Shown piece after piece: positions 57,212 to 64,000 of a DNA stretch of 64,000 nt. Under the pieces are notes generated by a model. The model was not told the DNA's origin and made no database searches. It saw only the letters and a program-made list of their open reading frames with translations. Numbering within the stretch: the stretch's first letter is position 1; the number at the start of each line of letters is the position of its first letter. A program made the translations under genes and the position numbers. Where the stretch lies: contig CACMPD010000003.1 of NCBI GenBank assembly GCA_902615425.1, forward strand, positions 41,282 through 105,281, in the 5' to 3' direction. The DNA is from an uncultured Pelagibacteraceae bacterium (GTDB lineage Bacteria > Pseudomonadota > Alphaproteobacteria > Pelagibacterales > Pelagibacteraceae).

Positions 57212-57977
57212 TTCCTGACTTTGGAGAAGACGGATTTCCGTATAATGTTTTTTTTATTCTACCAGACAAGTATGATTGGCGACCAGCAATAACCGCATTC
57301 TTAAATGCTAAAGCCATTAGAAATGGTTTTTTTGCTTTTGCAATCGCAGTGTTTACTAGGACCCCATCACAACCTAATTCCATAGCTATAGCAGCATCTG
57401 AAGCTTGGCCTAATCCGGCATCAATAATTAATGGTAATTTTGTTTGCTTCCTAATTATCCTAATATTTATTTCATTGACAATACCTAAGCCTGAACCTAT
57501 TGGAGCTGCTAGAGGCATAATTGCACAAGCACCTGCATTCTCCAATCTTTTTGCCATTAAAGGATCGTCATTACAATAGACCATCACTTTAAATCCCTCC
57601 TTAGTTAATACTTCAGTTGATTTAAGTGTTTCAATCATTTCTGGGAACAAATTTTTTTTATCTCCCAAAACTTCTAGTTTAACTAATTTCCACCCACCTA
57701 TCTCTCGTGCTAATCTTAAAGTTCTTAATGCATCTTTTGAATTAAAACAGCCAGCAGTGTTAGGAAGGTAGGTAATTTTTTTAGGATCAATATAATCCAT
57801 TAATAACGGTTTTTTTTTATCAGTAATATTGACTCTTCGAACAGCAACTGTAACTATTTCGGCTCCAGATAAATTGATTGCTTTAGCACACTCCTGCATA
57901 CTTTTATACTTACCAGTTCCAACAATAAGTCTAGAGTTAAAATTTTTTTTAGAAATAATAAATTTGTCTTTTTTCAA
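57204..57977 (-). CDS. thiG: Thiazole synthase ThiG
   Basis: 257 residues from a TTG start at 57977. No ATG is near, and the ribosome site GGAGG (57987-57991) is nine bases upstream, formed by the last Gly codons of thi[22 protein letters not shown] (Schiff-base Lys) and the C-terminal [11 protein letters not shown] are characteristic. It makes the thiazole phosphate from ThiS-thiocarboxylate, deoxyxylulose-5-phosphate and dehydroglycine. Confidence 0.95.
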   Translation of the reverse strand: MKKDKFIISKKNFNSRLIVGTGKYKSMQECAKAINLSGAEIVTVAVRRVNITDKKKPLLMDYIDPKKITYLPNTAGCFNSKDALRTLRLAREIGGWKLVKLEVLGDKKNLFPEMIETLKSTEVLTKEGFKVMVYCNDDPLMAKRLENAGACAIMPLAAPIGSGLGIVNEINIRIIRKQTKLPLIIDAGLGQASDAAIAMELGCDGVLVNTAIAKAKKPFLMALAFKNAVIAGRQSYLSGRIKKTLYGNPSSPKSGII

Positions 57978-57979
57978 TT

Positions 57980-58192
57980 TTAACCACCTCCAATGAAATG
58001 AACTATTTCTATTTTATCATTATTTTTAAGGTTGATACTTTTTATTTTTTTTTTATCCACTATTTCTTGATTTAATTCAATAGCTACTTTGGTTAATGGA
58101 ATTTCGTTTTTTTTAACAATATTGAATAATGTTGAATTATTATTAATAGTTTTTAATTTTCCATTTAATTTAATTTTAATTTTTTTTTTCAT
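57980..58192 (-). CDS. thiS: Sulfur carrier protein ThiS
   Basis: 70 residues from ATG 58192. A longer frame extends antisense through aroQ and is not used. Ubiquitin-like fold ([21 protein letters not shown]) ending in the obligatory Gly-Gly (IVHFIGGG). The thiocarboxylated C-terminus donates sulfur to ThiG, encoded two bases downstream. Its start is 16 bases from the divergent aroQ start, so both promoters must lie inside the opposite genes. Confidence 0.92.
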   Translation of the reverse strand: MKKKIKIKLNGKLKTINNNSTLFNIVKKNEIPLTKVAIELNQEIVDKKKIKSINLKNNDKIEIVHFIGGG

Positions 58193-58208
58193 CGTATATA
58201 AAAGCTGA

Positions 58209-58658
58209 ATGAATAATAAAATAATTATTATTAATGGTCCAAATATTAATCTATTAGGTGAAAGAGAACAATCACAATATGGATCAATCACTTTTGACAA
58301 ACTTAAAGAAAAATGCTTGGCAAAATCAAAAGAATTAGGGCTTTCGACTGAATTTGCACAATCAAATGTTGAGGGGGAATTGGTCAATATAATTCAAAAT
58401 GCTAGAGAAAAATTTGATGGTATAATAATTAATGCCGCTGCATTTACCCACACCTCAATTGCAATTAGAGATGCTTTAGAAATTTTTAAAAAACCTATTA
58501 TTGAAGTGCATATTTCAAATATCTATAAACGTGAAGAATTTAGAAAAAAATCTTTAATAAGTGACGTAGTTACTGGTGGAATATTTGGTCTTAATGCTGA
58601 TGGTTATATTTTAGCCATAATTTCAATGCAAAAGCTAATCCAAAATGAAAATAGATAA
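58209..58658 (+). CDS. aroQ: 3-dehydroquinate dehydratase, type II
   Basis: 149 residues. GPNINLLGERE, FAQSNVEGELVNIIQNA, INAAAFTHTSIAIRDAL and VHISNIYKREEFR are the signature blocks, including the catalytic Tyr-containing loop. Third step of the shikimate pathway. Its 3' end overlaps accB by 14 bases. Confidence 0.95.
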   Translation: MNNKIIIINGPNINLLGEREQSQYGSITFDKLKEKCLAKSKELGLSTEFAQSNVEGELVNIIQNAREKFDGIIINAAAFTHTSIAIRDALEIFKKPIIEVHISNIYKREEFRKKSLISDVVTGGIFGLNADGYILAIISMQKLIQNENR

Positions 58659-59076
58659 AAAAATAATAAAAGAGTTAAGTGATTATTTGGATGAATTTAA
58701 TCTTACTGAACTGGAATACACTGAAAAAGATACCAAAATAAAAGTCTCGAAAAATAATATTTCAATTAATAATCAAACAAATCAAACTTTATCTAAAGAA
58801 ATAAGCTCAGATAAAAATATGGAAAGTCAAAATAATATATCTGGGATTGAAGTTACATCACCAATTATTGGCACTGCTTACCATGCACCTGAACCTGGAG
58901 CTAAAAAATTCGTAGAGGTTGGAAAAAAAATAAAAAAAGGCGACACTGTTATGATTGTGGAGGCTATGAAAACCATGAATCATGTCCCCTCAAGTTCTGA
59001 TGGAATAGTAAAAAAGATACTTGTAGCTGATGGTCAACCTGTTGAATTTGGCCAAACTCTTATCATTTTAGAATAA
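58645..59076 (+). CDS. accB: Biotin carboxyl carrier protein of acetyl-CoA carboxylase
   Basis: 143 residues with a flexible middle and a C-terminal biotinyl domain; VEAMKTMNHVPSS carries the biotinylated lysine. The start overlaps aroQ, and the stop overlaps accC (TAATG), so accBC are coupled. It is part of malonyl-CoA synthesis. Confidence 0.95.
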   Translation: MKIDKKIIKELSDYLDEFNLTELEYTEKDTKIKVSKNNISINNQTNQTLSKEISSDKNMESQNNISGIEVTSPIIGTAYHAPEPGAKKFVEVGKKIKKGDTVMIVEAMKTMNHVPSSSDGIVKKILVADGQPVEFGQTLIILE

Positions 59077-60413
59077 TGTTTAAAAAAATTTTGATTGCAA
59101 ATCGTGGGGAAATTGCAGTTAGAATTATAAGGGCCTGTAAAGAATGGGGAATTTCTACTGTTGCTGTTCATTCTGATGTAGATAGAGAAAGTATGCATGT
59201 AAAATTAGCAGATGAAAGTGTTTGTATAGGCTCTCATCAACCGGCTAATAGTTATTTAAATATTCCTGCACTTTTATCAGCTATAGATTTAACTAATGCT
59301 GAAGCAGTCCATCCTGGTTATGGTTTTTTGTCTGAAAATGCAAACTTCGCAAAGATACTTGAAGAAAATAAAATCAAATTTATCGGTGCTTCTGCAAAAC
59401 ATATTGAAATGATGGGAGATAAAATTCAAGCAAAAAAAATTGCAAAAGAAAATGGACTTCCTGTCATAGAGGGATCTGAGGGTGGTGTTCGAGATGTGGC
59501 TGCAGCAAAAGAATTGTGTAATAAAATTGGTTTCCCGGTCTTAATTAAAGCCTCTGGAGGTGGAGGAGGTAAAGGTATGAAAATTGTTCAAAAAGAGGAG
59601 GATTTTGAGACACTATTTTCTACAGCAAAATCTGAAGCAAAAAAATATTTTGGTAATGATGAAGTTTATATAGAAAAATTTTTTCAAAATCCAAGACATA
59701 TAGAAGTTCAAATTTTAGCTGGAAAAAATGCAACAATTCACTTGCATGAAAGAGATTGTTCTGTTCAGAGAAGACATCAAAAATTAATTGAAGAAACTCC
59801 AAGCCCAGTTTTAAACGACGAAATTAGAAAAGATTTATTTGATAAAACTGTAAATATGGTCAGAAAAATCGGTTATCAAGGAGCTGGTACAGTCGAATTT
59901 ATTTATGAAGATGGAAAATTTTACTTTTTGGAAATGAATACGAGAGTTCAGGTCGAACATCCTGTCACCGAAATGGTTACAGGAATAGACATAATTAAAG
60001 AACAAATATGGATTGCTTTTACTGGTGAAACAGCTCTAAAACAATCAGATATAAATCCTAGGGGCCATGCTATTGAATGTAGAATAAATGCTGAAGATCC
60101 AGAAAAAAATTTTCAGCCATCTCCAGGTACAATAGGCATGTGTCATCAACCATCTGGTTTTAGGACAAGAGTTGATGGAGCAATATTTCAAGGTTATAAA
60201 GTAACTCCATATTATGATAGTATGATATGTAAACTAATTTGTCATGGTAGAAATAGAGGAGAGGCTATTCAAAGAATGAATAGATCATTAGATGAATTTG
60301 TTATTGAAGGCATTACAACAACAATTCCTTTACACAAAAAACTTTTAAGTCATAAAAAATTTATCGAATCTGATTTTAATGTAAGTTGGCTTGATAACGA
60401 AAAAATAGTTTAA
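59076..60413 (+). CDS. accC: Biotin carboxylase
   Basis: 445 residues. The ANRGEIAVRIIRACKE start, ATP-grasp glycine loop ASGGGGGKGMK, and EMNTRVQVEHPVTEM are complete. It carboxylates the AccB biotin. Convergent with the DUF2155 gene, which overlaps its last bases. Confidence 0.97.
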   Translation: MFKKILIANRGEIAVRIIRACKEWGISTVAVHSDVDRESMHVKLADESVCIGSHQPANSYLNIPALLSAIDLTNAEAVHPGYGFLSENANFAKILEENKIKFIGASAKHIEMMGDKIQAKKIAKENGLPVIEGSEGGVRDVAAAKELCNKIGFPVLIKASGGGGGKGMKIVQKEEDFETLFSTAKSEAKKYFGNDEVYIEKFFQNPRHIEVQILAGKNATIHLHERDCSVQRRHQKLIEETPSPVLNDEIRKDLFDKTVNMVRKIGYQGAGTVEFIYEDGKFYFLEMNTRVQVEHPVTEMVTGIDIIKEQIWIAFTGETALKQSDINPRGHAIECRINAEDPEKNFQPSPGTIGMCHQPSGFRTRVDGAIFQGYKVTPYYDSMICKLICHGRNRGEAIQRMNRSLDEFVIEGITTTIPLHKKLLSHKKFIESDFNVSWLDNEKIV

Positions 60414-60808
60414 TAACAGCTTACTAACCAAATATCATATACAGGGTGATCAAATGGGGTTATAGACGGGCTTGATGAAAACATCCAGCCATTAAAAACA
60501 AATACATCATCTTTGTCTTTATTTGTTAGATCACTAACTTGAATATAAGCTGTAATTTCTGGATTATCATCGAATTCAGAATTTTTACACTTCATACTTT
60601 TAATTAAAAGATCTTTGTGTTTTTTTGCTTCTCCGTTTTTAAGTTTAACTGAAATATTTTTTGAGGAAATCTTATCTAAAATTTTTATATCAGTGTAATT
60701 ACCTTCCAAATTTTGTTCGGAATTTACAAAAAAAGGAAAGATAAAAAATAAAAATATTAATAAATTTGATTTAGTCCTTCCAAGACTTGTATTTTTTTTG
60801 AATAGCAT
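60410..60808 (-). CDS. DUF2155 secreted protein
   Basis: 132 residues with a signal peptide (NLLIFLFFIFPFFVNSEQ). The body YIQVSDLTNKDKDDVFVFNGWMFSSSPSITPFDHPVYDIWLVSC is the DUF2155 domain, a short periplasmic domain found mainly in alphaproteobacteria; function unknown. The start overlaps the NDUFA12 gene by 38 bases, a common pairing in this class. Confidence 0.88.
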   Translation of the reverse strand: MLFKKNTSLGRTKSNLLIFLFFIFPFFVNSEQNLEGNYTDIKILDKISSKNISVKLKNGEAKKHKDLLIKSMKCKNSEFDDNPEITAYIQVSDLTNKDKDDVFVFNGWMFSSSPSITPFDHPVYDIWLVSCY

Positions 60809-61130
60809 TTTTGTTTTTATTTGGATAATAAGCTGAATCTGTGCCAGTTAAATTCTCTTGATGAGGTTTTTGCCAATCATATTTTTTTAATTCATGATTA
60901 TTTTCTATTTTATTATGAGTAAAATGCATCCATGAATACCACTCTACCGGTATTTTTGATGCATCAATTTCTGCAGCATAAATTACCCATCTTTTTCCAT
61001 TTTTAGATTCGTAATATTTATTTCCTAAGTGATCTGTACCTACTAATTTACCAAATAAAATTGTTTTTATTCTGGTTCCAAAAGTATCTCGATTCCACCA
61101 TGTGAAAATTTTTTTAAAAAGTGTCAACAT
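60771..61130 (-). CDS. NDUFA12-family complex I accessory subunit
   Basis: 119 residues: FTWWNRDTFGTRIKTILFGKLVGTDHLGNKYYES, RWVIYAAEIDASKIPVEWYSWMHF is the family signature (RWV-Y-x(5)-AS-x-(I/V)-P-x-x-W). It is the bacterial homologue of the mitochondrial complex I accessory subunit B17.2. It occurs alone, far from the nuo operon. Confidence 0.92.
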   Translation of the reverse strand: MLTLFKKIFTWWNRDTFGTRIKTILFGKLVGTDHLGNKYYESKNGKRWVIYAAEIDASKIPVEWYSWMHFTHNKIENNHELKKYDWQKPHQENLTGTDSAYYPNKNKNAIQKKYKSWKD

Positions 61131-61250
61131 AATAAAATTTTTTTTTTCAATTTAAAATTGTATAAATTAAATTAGACTAAAATTTGTTTTTGTATATAAA
61201 TTTAACTGATTCATTATTCAAATAAAATTTAAAATAATAACTGAGGTTAA

Positions 61251-62075
61251 ATGGCAAAATATTTAGTTGAAACATATTATACTTGTACTTTTAAAGTAAA
61301 CCATTATTTAGACGACATTAATGAAACTGAGCTAAAAAATTTAGAAAAACGTGACGATGGCAAATTTGAAGTTCTGGACGTAAAACTTGATAATAGAAAA
61401 ACCAAAAGCTTAGATCCAAATAATAAAAAAATTGTTGAAAATAAAAAAATTGATGTAGTTGCAGCAAATGATCAAACACCATCAAAAAATTTAGAGAATA
61501 TAATTAAAACAAATAAAAATAATTCAGAAAAATCTGGAAAAAGATTTAGTATGCCCGATAGACGAAAAGGCTACATACAAAAAGCAACTATTGGTGATCA
61601 TAAAGTATATTTACACACTGGTGAATATGAAGATGGAAAAATTGGAGAAATTTTTATTGATACAAGTAAAGAAGGCGAATTAGTGAAAGCTCTTATGAAT
61701 AATTTTGCTATAGCAGTGTCCTTAGGCCTACAATATGGAGTTCCACTGGATGAATTTATAAGTGCTTTTGTTGGTACTAAGTTTGAACCTTCCGGTAAAG
61801 TTCATGGTAATGATAGAATTTTGACCGCAACATCTATTTTAGACTATATTTTTAGAGAATTAGCTATTTCTTATCAAAATAGAGAAGATTTAGCTCACAC
61901 ACCTTCAATTGGTAATTCAGAAATTTCAAATATTGATGAGCAAAACTCAGATGATCAAAATCAGCTTTTGAAAATAGTCAAAGATATTACTAGTAAAGGT
62001 TTTGTTAGAAATAATTATAAAAAAAATTTAGTAGATTTATCAGATGTAAAGATAAATCTAAAAGGTAAAAAATAA
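61251..62075 (+). CDS. Stand-alone TSCPD-domain protein, like the C-terminal domain of class II ribonucleotide reductase
   Basis: 274 residues. Residues about 100-225 ([82 protein letters not shown]) closely match the C-terminal TSCPD domain of alphaproteobacterial B12-dependent ribonucleotide reductase NrdJ. The catalytic domain is not encoded here. The N-terminal 55 residues contain a compact [16 protein letters not shown] segment; a Lys/Asn-rich linker follows. It may be a separate subunit or regulator; function is unproven. Confidence 0.8.
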   Translation: MAKYLVETYYTCTFKVNHYLDDINETELKNLEKRDDGKFEVLDVKLDNRKTKSLDPNNKKIVENKKIDVVAANDQTPSKNLENIIKTNKNNSEKSGKRFSMPDRRKGYIQKATIGDHKVYLHTGEYEDGKIGEIFIDTSKEGELVKALMNNFAIAVSLGLQYGVPLDEFISAFVGTKFEPSGKVHGNDRILTATSILDYIFRELAISYQNREDLAHTPSIGNSEISNIDEQNSDDQNQLLKIVKDITSKGFVRNNYKKNLVDLSDVKINLKGKK

Positions 62076-62076
62076 T

Positions 62077-63855
62077 CTATTTTTTTATTTTAAGAGCTAG
62101 ATTGAGCTCCTTTAATTGTTTCTCATCTATTGATGAAGGAGCATTCATCATTAAATCTTGAGCGTTTTGATTCATGGGAAACATGGTTACTTCCCGAATA
62201 TTTTTTTCGTTTGCCAAGAGCATTATTATTCTATCAATTCCAGGAGCTATTCCCCCATGCGGTGGTGCACCATAGCTTAAAGCATTAATCATTCCACTAA
62301 ATTTTTCATCAACTTGATCTTTATCATAACCGGCAATAGCAAATAATTTATACATAAGTTCAGGAATATGATTTCTTATAGCACCAGATGAAAGTTCAAT
62401 CCCATTACATACTATATCGTACTGATAGGCTAACATATCCAAAGGTTTTTCAAAATTAAGTTTTTTAATATCTCCTTGCGGCATCGAAAAAGGATTATGA
62501 CTAAATTCAATTTTATTTGTTTGATCGTTTTTTTCAAACATTGGATAATCAACTACCCAACAAAATGCAAAAATATTATCATCTATTAAATTTAAGTCTT
62601 TTGCAATTTTATCTCTAGCCAAACTAGTAATTCGCTCTAAATCCTTTTTTTTATTACAAGCCATAAATATACTATCTCCAACTTTTGCGCCTGTTTTTTT
62701 CATGATTTCCTCTAAAGACTCTTTTGAAAAAAATTTACCCACTGGCCCTTTTGCAGAAATTCCATTTTCAATAGTGAAATAAGCTAGACCAGAAGCTCCC
62801 TCATCTTTGGCCCATCTATCAATATTATCAAAGAAGCTTCTTGGTTTATCTTTGGTATTCTGAGTAACAATACATCTTACATTTGAGCCAGACTTCACAA
62901 GTTTTTTAAAGATATCAAAAGAAACATCCTCTCTGGTAAATGTTTCTGTTATGTCTTCAATTATCAATGGATTTCTAAGATCAGGTTTATCACTTCCATA
63001 CTTTAAAAGAGCATCTCTATAAGTAATTCTTGGAAATTTTTCTGTTATAATTTTTTTTTTTGAGAATTTTTTAAAGGTGTTTACTAATAATTGTTCAACG
63101 ACTTTGAAAACATCCTCTTGCTCAACAAAAGACATCTCTAAATCTAACTGATAAAACTCTCCTGGACTTCGATCAGCACGAGCATCTTCATCTCTAAAAC
63201 ATGGGGCGATTTGAAAATATTTATCAAAACCTGAAACCATTATGAGTTGCTTAAATTGTTGAGGTGCCTGCGGCAAAGCATAAAACTTACCTGGATTCAA
63301 TCTACTTGGTACAAGAAAATCTCTGGCTCCCTCAGGACTAGATGAAGTTAATATTGGTGTTTGAAACTCTAAAAAACCAAATTTGTTCATTTCATTTCTG
63401 ATAAACGAAATAACTTTTGATCTCAAAATAATATTTTCATGAATTTTTTTTCTTCTTAAATCTAAATATCTATATTTTAATCTGATTTCTTCAGAATATT
63501 CTTGATCACTAAAAACAGGCATTGGCAATTCTTTGCACTTACCCAAAACAACAAAATTTTCGATAGTGACTTCAATCTCTCCTGTTTCTATCTCTTTATT
63601 GATTGTATCAGTTGATCTATCAATTACTTTACCCACTACATTAATAACTGTTTCAAGTTGTAATTTTTCTAAATCTTTGAAGTTTTTATTTTCTTTATCT
63701 ACTATACATTGTGTAATGCCATAGTTATCACGTAAATCTAAAAATAAGAGATTTCCATGATCACGTTTCTTATTAATCCAACCTGAAAGTAAAATATTAC
63801 TCCCAACATTTTTTTTTCTAAGTTCGTTACAATTGTGACTTCTATATTTATTCAA
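62077..63855 (-). CDS. aspS: Aspartyl-tRNA synthetase
   Basis: 592 residues from a TTG start at 63855; the ribosome site GGGAG (63861-63865) is five bases upstream. OB-fold anticodon domain (GWINKKRDHGNLLFLDLRD), class II motifs (FRDEDARADRSPGEFYQLD) and the C-terminal GAPPHGGIAPGIDRIIMLL are typical of bacterial-type AspRS; it may be the nondiscriminating form. It starts immediately after the hda-like stop. Confidence 0.96.
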   Translation of the reverse strand: MNKYRSHNCNELRKKNVGSNILLSGWINKKRDHGNLLFLDLRDNYGITQCIVDKENKNFKDLEKLQLETVINVVGKVIDRSTDTINKEIETGEIEVTIENFVVLGKCKELPMPVFSDQEYSEEIRLKYRYLDLRRKKIHENIILRSKVISFIRNEMNKFGFLEFQTPILTSSSPEGARDFLVPSRLNPGKFYALPQAPQQFKQLIMVSGFDKYFQIAPCFRDEDARADRSPGEFYQLDLEMSFVEQEDVFKVVEQLLVNTFKKFSKKKIITEKFPRITYRDALLKYGSDKPDLRNPLIIEDITETFTREDVSFDIFKKLVKSGSNVRCIVTQNTKDKPRSFFDNIDRWAKDEGASGLAYFTIENGISAKGPVGKFFSKESLEEIMKKTGAKVGDSIFMACNKKKDLERITSLARDKIAKDLNLIDDNIFAFCWVVDYPMFEKNDQTNKIEFSHNPFSMPQGDIKKLNFEKPLDMLAYQYDIVCNGIELSSGAIRNHIPELMYKLFAIAGYDKDQVDEKFSGMINALSYGAPPHGGIAPGIDRIIMLLANEKNIREVTMFPMNQNAQDLMMNAPSSIDEKQLKELNLALKIKK

Positions 63856-64000
63856 TTATTCTCCCAATACTTCTTTAATTGTTCGTAAATTTATCGATCT
63901 TTTTTTTTTTAAACTTACTTCGTCGATTTTATATATAAAATCAACTATTTTTCCATATGATCTATCAATTCTTTTAATAATATAGTCAATTAATTTTTTA
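63856..64000 (-). CDS. hda: Hda/DnaA-like AAA protein, C-terminal end (cut by window edge)
   Basis: About 47 residues to the stop at 63856: a helix KLIDYIIKRIDRSYGKIVDFIYKIDEVS followed by basic KKKRSINLRTIKEVLGE, matching the AAA lid region of Hda-type DnaA homologues (R-S-x-x-x-x-x-x-x-x-x-L-D-x-x-S-L). In alphaproteobacteria HdaA stimulates DnaA inactivation with the sliding clamp. Only the end is seen. Confidence 0.65.
   Translation of the reverse strand, partial: KKLIDYIIKRIDRSYGKIVDFIYKIDEVSLKKKRSINLRTIKEVLGE

Noticed and set aside
58193..58387. Longer N-terminus for thiS
   Set aside because: This is antisense to aroQ, and ThiS proteins are about 65-70 residues; ATG 58192 fits.

Overview
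The window looks like a chromosome segment of a SAR11 (Pelagibacterales) alphaproteobacterium. Base composition is very AT-rich by eye. Intergenic gaps are tiny, with many stop/start overlaps. No insertion sequences, CRISPR arrays, tRNA or rRNA genes were seen. Gene families fit: a single SUF operon led by an IscR-type regulator, a TPP-riboswitch-controlled sodium:solute symporter of the ThiV type, type I glutamine synthetase next to Amt-class nitrogen genes, isocitrate lyase, and NDUFA12, DUF2155 and DUF3553 proteins.

Layout. 1-10 kb: end of a cystathionine beta-lyase, mnmA, DUF3553-cysQ, recX, an ABA4-like membrane protein, a DSBA-fold isomerase, a rhodanese, a GT9 glycosyltransferase, the ammonium transporter, HU, and a minus-strand operon of a fatty-acyl-type regulator, a small membrane protein, a TPR protein and rseP. 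11.8-16 kb: isocitrate lyase divergent from that regulator with repeated TTTGTAAA boxes between, then three cell-surface or sugar-nucleotide genes. 16-20.6 kb: an ABC-2 exporter, the thiV-like symporter with its TPP riboswitch, a flavin reductase and ccdA.

20.6-34.6 kb is the main accessory-like block: an inositol (or related polyol) catabolic cluster. It has IolD, IolE and IolG homologues, a second Gfo/Idh dehydrogenase and a complete ABC importer. The lower pathway looks unusual: an FAH-family hydrolase, a ROK kinase, a GabD-like aldehyde dehydrogenase, an HpcH/HpaI aldolase and a D-2-hydroxyacid dehydrogenase occupy the places where IolB, IolC, IolJ and IolA would be expected. A pilin-like small protein is embedded in it.

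34.6-46.6 kb: thioesterase, DUF779 plus aldehyde dehydrogenase, EamA transporter, YbaK deacylase, glnA, and the iscR-sufBCDSUT-A-type carrier operon. 46.6-64 kb: housekeeping genes (anmK, tyrS, AsmA-like, prfB with a programmed +1 frameshift, PBP1a, a short RNase E/G, thiSG, aroQ, accBC, DUF2155, NDUFA12, a stand-alone TSCPD-domain protein, aspS, and the end of an hda-like gene).

Small genes that I read directly are at 1129-1212, 2374-2544, 3309-3452, 10179-10343, 11890-12051 and 40101-40271. The only stretch over 300 bases without a larger gene is 11779-12103; it holds the TTTGTAAA boxes and the 53-residue ORF.
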